From JBHPCZ01 sp042573625 (lineage in GTDB: Bacteria; Desulfobacterota; Desulfobacteria; Desulfobacterales; UBA11574), in the NCBI GenBank assembly GCA_042573625.1, contig JBHPCZ010000020.1, positions 1 through 42,951 of the forward strand: a stretch of 42,951 nt of DNA. The letters run 5' to 3'. Each line of letters begins with the position of its first letter. Positions within the stretch are counted from its first letter, which is position 1. The notes below the pieces were generated by a model. That model saw only the letters and a list, made by a program, of their open reading frames with translations. It was not told where the DNA came from and did no database searches. The translations under genes and the position numbers were made by a program. This document shows positions 33,392 through 41,937 of this stretch, in pieces.

Positions 33392-34516
33392 ATGGATCTG
33401 TTGCTTCAATTTTTATCAAACACCGGTTTCTTTCTAGCCGATTACCGTCATGTTATCATGCTTGTCGTCGGCTCAGCTTTTATTTATCTAGCCATTGCCA
33501 AAGAATATGAGCCGCTGCTCCTTTTGCCCATCGGCTTTGGAATTCTGGTGGGAAACATTCCTTTTTTCAAAGGTTTCGGCCTGGGCATATATGAACCTAA
33601 CAGCGTATTGCATTACCTCTACTTTGGCGTAACCACCGGGCTTTACCCATCTATCGTCTTTCTTGGCCTGGGGGCGATGACCGATTTTTCTTCACTGTTG
33701 GCGCGACCCAAATTGATGCTCCTAGGCGCCGCTGCCCAGACAGGAATTTGGGTGACCCTTTTATGTGCAATGGCGATCGGATTTTTGCCAAAAGAAGCGG
33801 CTTCAATTGCCATTATCGGCGGCGCGGACGGGCCGACATCCATCTTCCTTACCGCCAAACTTGCCCCCCATTTGATCGGTCCCGTTGCGATTGCGGCATA
33901 CTCTTACATGGCATTGATACCGATCATTCAACCCCCGATTATGCGGCTGCTGACGACACGCAAAGAACGGCTCATCCATATGCCTGACCCACGTGAAGTG
34001 TCTAAAAAAGAACTTCTATTATTTCCGGTTGTCGGCGTTCTGCTCTGCTGTTACCTCGCCCCGGCTTCCATACCGCTTCTCGGCACCTTTTTCTTTGGAA
34101 ATATTTTGAAAGTTTCCGGAGTGGTTGAGCGCCTCGCCCAAACCGCCCGAACAGCGATTATCGACACGGCCACTATTTTCCTTGGTTTGACCGTGGGCGC
34201 CAGCACTCAGGGTGATGTGTTCTTAAATCCCAAATCTGTGGGAATTTTTTTCCTTGGCGCTGTGGCCTTCAGCATCGCGACGGCGTCTGGGGTCATTTTT
34301 GCCAAAATCATGAATCTCTTTTCAAAGGAAAAAATAAACCCCCTACTGGGGGCTGCCGGTGTGTCGGCGGTACCCGGTTCTGCCCGTGAAGTCCATCTGG
34401 TGGGTCAAAAAGAGGACCCGACCAATTTCCTGCTGATGCACGCCATGGCCTGCAACTCTTCCGGCGTCATCGGTTCGGCGATTTGCGCCGGTATTCTATG
34501 GAGCTTTATGCTGTAA
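33392..34516 (+). CDS. Na+-translocating decarboxylase beta subunit (OadB/MmdB/GcdB)
   Basis: A 374-residue membrane protein with about 9-10 helices, the sodium-pumping and carboxybiotin-decarboxylating subunit of oxaloacetate, methylmalonyl-CoA or glutaconyl-CoA decarboxylases. The essential Asp146 lies in IGGADGPTS (142-150), and GLYPSIVFLGLGAMTDF, a conserved NPLLGAAGVSAVPGSAREV and HAMACNSSGVIGSA are family motifs. Length and sequence are normal, so it is likely active. The alpha (carboxytransferase) and biotin carrier subunits are not in the window, so the substrate cannot be named; methylmalonyl-CoA or oxaloacetate are typical. It follows the gamma-like gene by 30 bases. Confidence 0.92.
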   Translation: MDLLLQFLSNTGFFLADYRHVIMLVVGSAFIYLAIAKEYEPLLLLPIGFGILVGNIPFFKGFGLGIYEPNSVLHYLYFGVTTGLYPSIVFLGLGAMTDFSSLLARPKLMLLGAAAQTGIWVTLLCAMAIGFLPKEAASIAIIGGADGPTSIFLTAKLAPHLIGPVAIAAYSYMALIPIIQPPIMRLLTTRKERLIHMPDPREVSKKELLLFPVVGVLLCCYLAPASIPLLGTFFFGNILKVSGVVERLAQTARTAIIDTATIFLGLTVGASTQGDVFLNPKSVGIFFLGAVAFSIATASGVIFAKIMNLFSKEKINPLLGAAGVSAVPGSAREVHLVGQKEDPTNFLLMHAMACNSSGVIGSAICAGILWSFML

Positions 34517-34691
34517 CAGTTGAATTACTTCGATATGTCTATTAACCTAACGGTACTGTTTATAGAGGCTGTCAAAATACATTTCCGTTTCAGCCGCCGG
34601 CTTTCCTACAATCTTTAGAAGAAACGATCAATCGGAATATATTTATGGAAAGGATTGTGGCGAGGTGAACGCTTTTTGACGATCTATTCCA

Positions 34692-37097
34692 TTACATCTC
34701 GGATTTAAAAAACTCTTCCGGTCCGGTAATCGAATCCGGGCGCTTTGTATATTCGGTGGGAACGGTCCCCTCCTTGAAACATTCAAACAGGGTCTTTTTC
34801 GATTCCGGAATCGGTAAAAGCCCGGTTTCAGCATCAATTTTAGAAAAAATAACGCCTTCAGGTACCTGAAATACCCTGACCGGTTTTTCCTCGAGAATTC
34901 GCTTCATGAAACCCAACCATATCGGGCTTGCCGACCGGGAACCTGTTTCGGATTTTCCAAGCGAAGTTCTATCGTCAAAACCGACCCACGTTCCTGTGGT
35001 ATAGCGGGGTGTATATCCGGCAAACCAGGCATCGTTAAACGTATTTGTCGTTCCGGTCTTTCCGGCGGCAGGTCTTTTCAATGCCCGGACTCGATGTCCG
35101 GTTCCATGCTTTATTACGCCTTCCAGGAGGTTGGTCATTATATAGGCCGTACTCTGCTCGATGACCTTTTCCCGCTGAGCGCTATTTTCTTCAATGACAT
35201 TCCCATCCCTGTCGACTATTCTTGTTATAAATACAGGATCCACAAGGTAACCCATGTTGTTAAAAACAGAATACGATTGGACAAGTTCTAAAAGGGAGAT
35301 ACCGGAAGAACCCAGAGCGATGGATAGATTCCGGCTCAAATCTGACGTGATACCCAATTTTCGGGCATAGTCAATGGTATAGTCAATGCCGATATCTCTT
35401 AAAATTTTAATCGTTACCACATTTCGCGATTTTGCCAGTGCAGTACGAAAAAGGGTAGGACCGTAAAATTTCTCCTTGTAGTTCCTGGGCTTCCAGGTAA
35501 AATCCCGCTCGGTGTCCTGAAATACAATTGGGGAATCGATGATCGTGGTCGCAGCCGTGTATCCTTTATCCAGTGCCGCCGCATAGATGATCGGCTTGAA
35601 AGCAGAACCCGGCTGCCGTCTTGACTGTATAGCCCTGTTGAACTGGCTTTTTCTGAAATCTTTTCCACCGACCATAACCTTTACCTGTCCCGTCTCCGAT
35701 TCAACACAAAGCAGGGCCGCCTGCGCTTTGGGTTCCTGCTCAAGAGCAAGCCTCCATTGGTCAGAATCTTTATTTTTCTCTTTAACTTTAACCTGTATAA
35801 CATCTCCTACGGATAGAACATCACCGGGATTCATAACCCTGGCCTGGTAATAAGCAACCTCGGGATTCGGCCTTCTGGCCCAGCGCATATCTTCAATTTT
35901 GATGCTTCCCAAAGTATTTCCGATTCGAACGGTGACCTTGTCGCTGATGTTATCGACCTCTATGACTACACCCGTTACTATTGAGCCTTCGCCAACGGAG
36001 GTCTTTTCCATCTCGATCTGAAGCTCTTTTGAAAACGACTCGATATCCTCGGGTTTAAGGTGTTCTAATGGACCCCGATAACCTTGTCGTTTATCCATAT
36101 CAATGAGCCCCTTTTCAATCTCTTCGCGGGCAATCTTCTGCATTTCAATATTAACGGCGGTGTATATCTGGAGCCCGCCCTCATAGAGAACATCCGGTCC
36201 ATACTTACTTTCAATGTAACGCCGCACGTGTTCCGTATAAACGGGAACCTCTTCAATATACCAGTTTCGCCGGGGTTTGATATCGAGAACCTGATTGATG
36301 GCTTCCGTCGCTTGAATGTTGTTGATATGGCCTTCTGCAACCATCCGGTTTAAAGCGTAAATCTGGCGTTGCTTTGCCCTTTCAGGATGTTTGAAGGGAG
36401 AATACCTGCTGGGCGCCTGGGGCAGACCGGCTAACATGGCGCATTCTGCAAGATTCAATTCCCGGGCGGATTTGCCAAAGTAATTTTCGGAAGCGGCCTC
36501 CACACCATATGCGCCGTGGCCCAGATAAATTTGATTCAAATACAAGAAAAGAATTTCCTCTTTGGTAAATGTTTTATCAATGCGGTAAGCAAGGATCGCC
36601 TCTTTTATTTTTCGGGTGTAGCTCTTTTCCGGTGTCAGCAGAAACGATTTGGTAACCTGCTGGGTGATGGTGCTACCGCCCTGAACGATCGTTCCGGCTT
36701 CAATATTCTTAAAAAATGCGCGGATGATACTTAAAATGTCGATTCCCTTGTGTTTGTAAAACCTCGCATCCTCTGCAGAAATAAACGCCTCTTTCAGCAT
36801 TGGGGTCATTTCTGACAACGGCAGCACAATTCTCCGTTCTTTATAAAATTCACCGATTTTCCTGTTGTCGTCTGAATAGACCGTTGTGATCACCGGAGGA
36901 TGGTAATCTTTTAAGGAAGATATTTTCGGCAGATCTTCGCTGAGGTAGAAATATACACCGACGATGGCAAGTGCGCCGGTTACCAACAACAAAAATAACG
37001 TGCCGAAAAACCACCGGACAATTCTTGAAAAAAGACTCCTCTGGCTTCGCCTGGCACGTTTTTTTAATATTTGAGATGTACTATTCCGTTCTGGCAT
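34692..37097 (-). CDS. mrcA: penicillin-binding protein 1A, bifunctional
   Basis: An 801-residue peptidoglycan synthase anchored in the inner membrane. There is a cytoplasmic Arg-rich tail, a membrane helix (about 25-50), and a GT51 transglycosylase with the catalytic glutamate in SAEDARFYKHKGID and motifs GGSTITQQVTK and LYLNQIYLGHGAYGVEAA in order. An OB-type insertion (about 310-450) and a transpeptidase with the active serine in RRQPGSAFKPI, SRN and KTGTTNTFNDAW follow. ATG at 37097 is preferred to the TTG at 37106 because GGAG lies close upstream. The gene is convergent to the OadB gene and divergent from hisI. It lacks genes that usually flank mrcA in enterics. Confidence 0.95.
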   Translation of the reverse strand: MPERNSTSQILKKRARRSQRSLFSRIVRWFFGTLFLLLVTGALAIVGVYFYLSEDLPKISSLKDYHPPVITTVYSDDNRKIGEFYKERRIVLPLSEMTPMLKEAFISAEDARFYKHKGIDILSIIRAFFKNIEAGTIVQGGSTITQQVTKSFLLTPEKSYTRKIKEAILAYRIDKTFTKEEILFLYLNQIYLGHGAYGVEAASENYFGKSARELNLAECAMLAGLPQAPSRYSPFKHPERAKQRQIYALNRMVAEGHINNIQATEAINQVLDIKPRRNWYIEEVPVYTEHVRRYIESKYGPDVLYEGGLQIYTAVNIEMQKIAREEIEKGLIDMDKRQGYRGPLEHLKPEDIESFSKELQIEMEKTSVGEGSIVTGVVIEVDNISDKVTVRIGNTLGSIKIEDMRWARRPNPEVAYYQARVMNPGDVLSVGDVIQVKVKEKNKDSDQWRLALEQEPKAQAALLCVESETGQVKVMVGGKDFRKSQFNRAIQSRRQPGSAFKPIIYAAALDKGYTAATTIIDSPIVFQDTERDFTWKPRNYKEKFYGPTLFRTALAKSRNVVTIKILRDIGIDYTIDYARKLGITSDLSRNLSIALGSSGISLLELVQSYSVFNNMGYLVDPVFITRIVDRDGNVIEENSAQREKVIEQSTAYIMTNLLEGVIKHGTGHRVRALKRPAAGKTGTTNTFNDAWFAGYTPRYTTGTWVGFDDRTSLGKSETGSRSASPIWLGFMKRILEEKPVRVFQVPEGVIFSKIDAETGLLPIPESKKTLFECFKEGTVPTEYTKRPDSITGPEEFFKSEM

Positions 37098-37106
37098 TAT
37101 CTCCAA

Positions 37107-37457
37107 ACCTCGATCAGATCATCAAAATTATGCATCATCCATTGTGTATTCATTATCAAATAGCATCGTTTCTGTTACCAAAGATCGATTATTTAAGCAA
37201 GTTGCTCTGTCAACCTTCGAAAAAAAAATTGACTTTGTTTCGTATTCTGGTTAATCAAAGAAGTTTTAACAGAAGACTGCGGTATGGGGCCGGTTCGCTC
37301 GCTAACTCGAATTTCTCATGAAGAATTTATTTTGGTTATAAATACAACAAGAAACCAAATTAAAATCAGATGATTACATAAAAACAAGGTGGTTTTGATC
37401 AAAAACACTCTGTTTTGAATTCTGACATTTTTTAAAATAAATTCTTCCCCCTTCGAG
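37107..37457. other. AT-rich intergenic region between PBP1A and hisI genes
   Basis: No gene is supported. A plus-strand TTGACT at about 37228, with TAATCA 17 bases later, is a very weak promoter candidate. Promoters for the PBP1A gene (minus strand) must lie here but no clear match was seen. Confidence 0.3.
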
Positions 37458-37553
37458 CCAGCCTGATTCGCCCATTTGCTGTGTTATAAGGGGTTCGCGG
37501 TAGTACACTACAGATTCACCCCTTATGCCTTGCAAATGGCCGAATCAAGCTGG
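37458..37553. repeat. 96-base long palindrome with apex GTAGTACACTAC
   Basis: Outer arms CCAGC..TGATTCG..CCATTTGC (37458 onward) and GCAAATGG..CGAATCA..GCTGG (ending 37553) pair with single mismatches. Inner arms ATAAGGGGT and ACCCCTTAT are perfect, and the apex is GTAGT-AC-ACTAC (37500-37511). The structure resembles a BIME/REP unit and shares its apex with 27290-27301. Confidence 0.75.
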
Positions 37554-37567
37554 TGAGAAATCCGGGC

Positions 37568-37615
37568 CAACCCGCGCAACCCCGATTTTATCGGGGGCGA
37601 GAAATGTGCGGGTTG
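37568..37615 (+). promoter_or_regulatory. nested hairpin in the hisI leader
   Basis: An outer stem CAACCCGC/GCGGGTTG (37568-37575 with 37608-37615) encloses a perfect inner hairpin CCCCGAT/ATCGGGG (37580-37586 with 37590-37596). It lies just before hisI, about 50 bases upstream of its start. It may be an RNA leader element or part of the adjoining repeat; no his leader peptide rich in histidine codons is apparent. Confidence 0.5.
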
Positions 37616-37666
37616 TTTCAGTTCAAACAAATTATAGAATTTGAAAGACACCAAAAGGAATATCAA

Positions 37667-38044
37667 ATGATCAACCTCGATTTTAATAAGGTGGACGGGC
37701 TGATACCTGCTATCACTCAGGAGTATGACACCGGAGAGGTATTAATGCTGGCGTTTATGAATAAGGAAGCATGGGAGGCAACCCTTGCTACCGGCAAGGC
37801 AACCTACTACAGCCGCAGCCGTCAAGAGCTCTGGGTGAAAGGAAAAAGTTCCGGAAATCTCCAGCTCGTTAAGGAAATCAGGATCGATTGCGATAATGAC
37901 GCTGTTTTACTAAAGGTTGAGCAGCTCGGCGGCGCAGCATGTCATACCGGGTATAAGAGCTGTTTTTTTAAACATGTTGACGGCGGGTCAATTAAAATTA
38001 TTGGAAAGCCGGTATTTGACCCCAAGGAGGTATATTCTAAATGA
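37667..38044 (+). CDS. hisI: phosphoribosyl-AMP cyclohydrolase
   Basis: A 125-residue HisI that opens the adenine ring of phosphoribosyl-AMP, third step of histidine synthesis. Metal-binding IDCDNDA (about 81-87) and the zinc cysteines in AACHTGYKSCFFK (about 97-109) are present. SRQELWVKGKSSGN is the substrate loop. It is monofunctional: no HisE half is fused. ATG at 37667 is preferred to an earlier in-frame start at 37553 because AAAAGGAA lies 7 bases upstream and the extra residues come from repeat sequence. It overlaps hisG by 4 bases (ATGA). Confidence 0.95.
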   Translation: MINLDFNKVDGLIPAITQEYDTGEVLMLAFMNKEAWEATLATGKATYYSRSRQELWVKGKSSGNLQLVKEIRIDCDNDAVLLKVEQLGGAACHTGYKSCFFKHVDGGSIKIIGKPVFDPKEVYSK

Positions 38045-38916
38045 AAAAGCTTTTGAAACTTGGAATTCCCAAGGGAAGTCTACAAAACGCGACAATTGCG
38101 CTTTTCAAGCGCTCAGGATGGAATATCAATGTTAACGGAAGGAGCTATTTTCCTGAAATAAACGACGATAAAATAGAATGTGCGATATGCAGGGCTCAGG
38201 AAATGTCCCTCTATGTAGAAAACGGTACCCTTGATGCAGGACTTACCGGCAAAGACTGGATCGCTGAAAACAATTCTGACATACACGTCATTGCCGACCT
38301 TGTTTACTCAAAAGTGAGTGCGCGACCGGCGCGATGGGTTCTTGCTGTTCCCTTTGACTCGCCGGTCCAGAAGCTCGAGGATCTTCAAGGCAAAAAAATC
38401 GCAACAGAACTTGTTGAATTTACAAAGAAATATTTTTCCGATCTGGGTGTCGAGGTAAAGGTTGCATTTTCATGGGGTGCCACCGAGGCAAAAGTGGTAT
38501 CCGGACTTGCAGACGCCATCGTAGAGGTAACAGAGACGGAAAGCACCATAAAAGCCCACGGTCTTCGAATTGTACATGAATTGATGCAGACCAATACTCA
38601 GCTGATCGTGAACCACAACGCCTGGAAGGATCCGGTTAAAAGAGAAAAGCTCGAGCAGATATCACTCCTGCTTCGAGGTGCGCTCCTGGGCGGAAAAATG
38701 GTTGGCCTTAAAATGAATGTGCCGGAAAAACGCCTCGACAACATTGTCGCCTTACTTCCGAGCCTTAACGCGCCAACCATTGCATCCCTTTACCAGTCGG
38801 ACTGGTTTTCGATTGAAACGGTTGTCTACACTGAGGTAGTGCGGGACCTTATTCCAAAACTGCTGAAAGAGGGCGCTGAGGGGATTATAGAATACCCGTT
38901 GAACAAAGTCGTTTAG
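38041..38916 (+). CDS. hisG: ATP phosphoribosyltransferase, long form
   Basis: A 291-residue first enzyme of histidine synthesis, joining ATP and PRPP. KLGIPKGSLQNATIALF (about 6-22) and GLTGKDWIAEN (about 65-75) are catalytic-domain motifs, and VEVTETESTIKAHGLR precedes the C-terminal ACT-like HisG_C domain (about 210-290). With that domain the protein is the long form, which forms hexamers, is feedback-inhibited by histidine and needs no HisZ. It overlaps hisI by 4 bases. The other his genes are elsewhere. Confidence 0.95.
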   Translation: MKKLLKLGIPKGSLQNATIALFKRSGWNINVNGRSYFPEINDDKIECAICRAQEMSLYVENGTLDAGLTGKDWIAENNSDIHVIADLVYSKVSARPARWVLAVPFDSPVQKLEDLQGKKIATELVEFTKKYFSDLGVEVKVAFSWGATEAKVVSGLADAIVEVTETESTIKAHGLRIVHELMQTNTQLIVNHNAWKDPVKREKLEQISLLLRGALLGGKMVGLKMNVPEKRLDNIVALLPSLNAPTIASLYQSDWFSIETVVYTEVVRDLIPKLLKEGAEGIIEYPLNKVV

Positions 38917-38998
38917 TCGATCCACTTGCAAAACCTCATCTGTTGCCCGATAGCGGTGTTGCTCTCGAACAACACCCAAGGCCTTGCTAGCGGATCGA
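38917..38998. repeat. inverted-repeat element after hisG
   Basis: TCGATCC (38917-38923) and GGATCGA (38992-38998) are perfect 7-bp inverted ends, with an internal hairpin GGTGTTG/CAACACC (38955-38961 with 38970-38976). It begins right after the hisG stop. No T tract follows, so a terminator role is doubtful. Confidence 0.4.
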
Positions 38999-39135
38999 AA
39001 AAACATAAATCATGTAATACGAACTATAATTTTTCATCCTTTTTTTCCAAATCTCTGTATTTGGCCCCGGCATTATTTTGCCCTACATAGCTTCCTGATA
39101 TTATGTGCTGATACAAAACAGATAAAGGATAGGGA

Positions 39136-40290
39136 ATGATTTCAAAACGAACGAGAGAAATGACCTCTTTTATTGTGATGGATGTTCTTGAAAGAGCTCA
39201 CAAAATGGAACGCCAGGGAATCCATATTATTCATCTGGAGGTCGGGGAACCTGACTTTGATACACCTCAATGTGTTAAGGAAGCCGCATGCAAAGCCCTT
39301 GACAACGGCCACACCCATTACACACACAGCCTGGGGGTTATCGAGCTCCGCGAAGCCATCTGTGAACATTATTTAAAGTCCTATAATGTTTCGATAAGCC
39401 CGGATCAGGTTGTTGTATCGTCCGGTACGTCTCCTGCTATGTTTGTCATGTTTTCAACACTTCTTGAGAAAGGTGACCAGGTCATTATTTCCGATCCCCA
39501 TTATGCATGCTATCCCAATTTCATAAAATTCGTGCAAGGTGTACCGGTCACCATACCGGTGTATGAAGAAGACGGTTTTCAATACAGGCCATCCGCAATC
39601 AAGGAAAAGATCACGGAAAAAACCAAGGCGATCTTTATCAACTCCCCGTCAAATCCCACCGGAAACCTTCTTTCGGAAAAGCGCATGAAGGCCATCGCGG
39701 ATCTATCGTTAGCGTCAGAGTCACTTTACATTGTATCCGATGAAATTTATCATGGTCTGGTTTATGAAGGGAAGGAACACTCTATTCTGGAATTTACGGA
39801 TAACGCCATTGTATTCAACGGTTTTTCCAAACTCTATGCCATGACTGGCCTGCGGCTGGGTTATATGATTGCCCCGAAGCACTTTATCCGGCCCATACAA
39901 AAGGTTCAACAGAACTTCTTTATTTCTGCCAATGCCATGGTTCAGTTCGCCGGCATTGCCGCGCTTAAGCATGCCGGAGAAGACATTTTGCGGATGAAAA
40001 AAATCTACAACGAGCGAAGACAATACATGATCCGGCGCCTGAAAGAGATGGGGCTCGGAATTACCGTTGAACCCACCGGCGCTTTTTATGTCTTTGCCAA
40101 TGCAAAGCACATTTCCAATGATTCCTACAAACTGGCTTTTGACATACTTGAAAAGGCCCATGTGGGAGTGACACCCGGAATCGATTTTGGAAAAAACGGC
40201 GAAGGATACCTCAGGTTTTCATATGCAAACTCTTTGGAAAACATCGCCGAAGGAATGGACCGGCTGGAAAACTATCTCGGGCATTTATAA
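39136..40290 (+). CDS. class I/II aminotransferase (PLP-dependent)
   Basis: A 384-residue aspartate-aminotransferase-fold enzyme. EVGEPDFDTP (about 35-44), VSSGTSPAMF (about 94-103), INSPSNPTGN, VSDEIYHGLVYEG, the PLP lysine in NGFSKLYAMTGLRLGYM (about 236-252) and the substrate arginine in GYLRFSYANS are all in place. The substrate is not clear: members of this clade serve aromatic, branched or aspartate substrates. Its position after hisI-hisG allows, but does not prove, a histidinol-phosphate role. The start has AAGGATAGGG upstream. Confidence 0.88.
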   Translation: MISKRTREMTSFIVMDVLERAHKMERQGIHIIHLEVGEPDFDTPQCVKEAACKALDNGHTHYTHSLGVIELREAICEHYLKSYNVSISPDQVVVSSGTSPAMFVMFSTLLEKGDQVIISDPHYACYPNFIKFVQGVPVTIPVYEEDGFQYRPSAIKEKITEKTKAIFINSPSNPTGNLLSEKRMKAIADLSLASESLYIVSDEIYHGLVYEGKEHSILEFTDNAIVFNGFSKLYAMTGLRLGYMIAPKHFIRPIQKVQQNFFISANAMVQFAGIAALKHAGEDILRMKKIYNERRQYMIRRLKEMGLGITVEPTGAFYVFANAKHISNDSYKLAFDILEKAHVGVTPGIDFGKNGEGYLRFSYANSLENIAEGMDRLENYLGHL

Positions 40291-40294
40291 TCAA

Positions 40295-40370
40295 CCACAG
40301 ACACACGCGGGCAGACGCAAGCCTTCTATCGCCCAGCTATTTTTCTATGCCTGTCTGTGTGGGTCTGTGG
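40295..40370. repeat. palindromic repeat after the aminotransferase gene
   Basis: CCACAGAC (40295-40302) and GTCTGTGG (40363-40370) are exact inverses, and the arms continue with imperfect pairing inward (CACGCGGGCAGAC with GTCTGTGTG). The style of repeat with CCACAGAC ends is known to be dispersed in many bacterial genomes (from memory). Confidence 0.55.
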
Positions 40371-40418
40371 CGAAGGCAACACCATAACGATCTTCCAACT
40401 GCTTAGAAATACGACCCC

Positions 40419-41009
40419 ATGATTATCAAATCCGCCGAATTTATCACCAGTGCCGCCAAATTTTCTCAGTATCCTTCTGCGATATTGCCGGAGGTCGCTT
40501 TTGCGGGACGGTCCAATGTGGGAAAATCTTCTTTGATCAACACCATCCTGAACCGGAAGCGGCTGGTCAAAACAAGCCGTACGCCCGGCCGCACCCAGCT
40601 CATCAATTTTTTTGAAATAAATAAAACGTTTACATTTGTGGATCTTCCGGGGTATGGATATGCCAAGGTTCCGGAATCCGTGAAAAAAACATGGGGCCCC
40701 ATGATAGAAACCTATCTTTCAACGAGAAAAACATTAAGAGGGGTCGTTCTCATCATGGATATTCGGAGGACTCCCGGGGAGGAAGAGCTCAACTTCTTGG
40801 ACTGGTTGGCGTATCACCGCATCCCCTTCATCTTGATCCTGACAAAGACCGACAAACTCTCCAAAGCAAAACAAAAACAACGGCATCAATCCATAGGAAA
40901 AGCGCTGGGTGTCGGCGATAATGACCTGATCCTCTTTTCTGCCAAATCCCGCTTTGGGAAGGATGCTGTCTGGGACGCAATCACAGCGTTGATCCATGAT
41001 ATAAATTAA
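40419..41009 (+). CDS. engB: ribosome biogenesis GTPase EngB (YihA/YsxC)
   Basis: A 196-residue essential GTPase that helps assemble the large ribosomal subunit. G1 is GRSNVGKSSL (about 31-40), followed by RTPGRTQLIN, G3 DLPGYGYAKVP, G4 TKTDK and G5 FSAKSRFG. Length is standard. The next gene, 16 bases on, is era, another ribosome-assembly GTPase. Confidence 0.95.
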   Translation: MIIKSAEFITSAAKFSQYPSAILPEVAFAGRSNVGKSSLINTILNRKRLVKTSRTPGRTQLINFFEINKTFTFVDLPGYGYAKVPESVKKTWGPMIETYLSTRKTLRGVVLIMDIRRTPGEEELNFLDWLAYHRIPFILILTKTDKLSKAKQKQRHQSIGKALGVGDNDLILFSAKSRFGKDAVWDAITALIHDIN

Positions 41010-41025
41010 ACACCTTTGGTACGTT

Positions 41026-41937
41026 ATGACAAAAAAAACAGATGATCAGTTTGGAGAGTTTAAATCCGGGTTTGTTGCCATTTCAGGTGCGCCTAATGTG
41101 GGGAAGTCGACGCTCTTGAACCAGATGCTGGGCGAAAAAATCTCCATTACCTCAAAAAAGCCTCAAACTACCCGCAACCGTATCCTCGGTGTTTTACACA
41201 GACCCTCTTCACAATTGGTGTTTCTTGATACGCCCGGAGTGCACAAAGCCACCCGCCTGTTAAATGTCAGAATTGTGGATACCGCCCTTTCAGCCCTGGC
41301 AGACGCGGATATCGTTCTTGTTGTCGTTGATGCCGCAAATTCGGATCCGGATTCTGAAACGCTGCTGGTAAAAAAAATCAAGACATTACATCGCCCCGTT
41401 GTTCTTGTCCTTAACAAGATCGATCTTATTGAAAAACCGATGCTGCTCACCATGATGGACCAATGGGCAAAATCGTATTCCTTTGAGGCTATCATTCCGG
41501 TTTCCGCTATCCTCGGAGAGCAGGTTGAACAACTCCTTGAAGCCATGGAGGCGCTGTTGCCATACGGTCCCCCTTACTTTCCGGAAGAGACGATTACCGA
41601 TATGCCGGAACGCTTCATCGCGGCTGAAATGATCCGTGAAAAGGTTTTTCGATTAACCGAACAGGAAATCCCTTATTCCACAGCGGTCACCATAGAGTCC
41701 TTTTCTGAAGACAAAAAAGGAACTCTTGTAAAAATTAATGCAACGATTCATGTTGAACGGGGCTCACAAAAAGGCATGGTCATCGGAAAAGACGGCAGCC
41801 GGCTGAAAATGATCGGCACAGAGGCCAGAAAAGAAATCGAACGGATGGTGGGTACCAAAGTCTTTCTAAAGCTCTTTGTACGGGTAAGTAAAAACTGGAG
41901 CAAAGACACAAAAGCACTGCGGAGACTCGGGTACTAA
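41026..41937 (+). CDS. era: GTPase Era
   Basis: A 303-residue GTPase that binds the 3' end of 16S rRNA in small-subunit maturation. The GTPase domain has G1 GAPNVGKSTLL (about 20-30), switch region KKPQTTRNRI, G3 DTPGVHKA and G4 NKIDL. The KH RNA-binding domain near the C-terminus has VIGKDGSRLKMIG. The TAA stop shares its last base with the ATG of the next gene (TAATG), so the two are probably translationally coupled. Confidence 0.96.
   Translation: MTKKTDDQFGEFKSGFVAISGAPNVGKSTLLNQMLGEKISITSKKPQTTRNRILGVLHRPSSQLVFLDTPGVHKATRLLNVRIVDTALSALADADIVLVVVDAANSDPDSETLLVKKIKTLHRPVVLVLNKIDLIEKPMLLTMMDQWAKSYSFEAIIPVSAILGEQVEQLLEAMEALLPYGPPYFPEETITDMPERFIAAEMIREKVFRLTEQEIPYSTAVTIESFSEDKKGTLVKINATIHVERGSQKGMVIGKDGSRLKMIGTEARKEIERMVGTKVFLKLFVRVSKNWSKDTKALRRLGY

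Noticed and set aside
37553..37666. Upstream extension of hisI to 37553
   Set aside because: The added residues are translated from a palindrome and hairpin leader; the ATG at 37667 has a good ribosome site and gives the normal HisI length.
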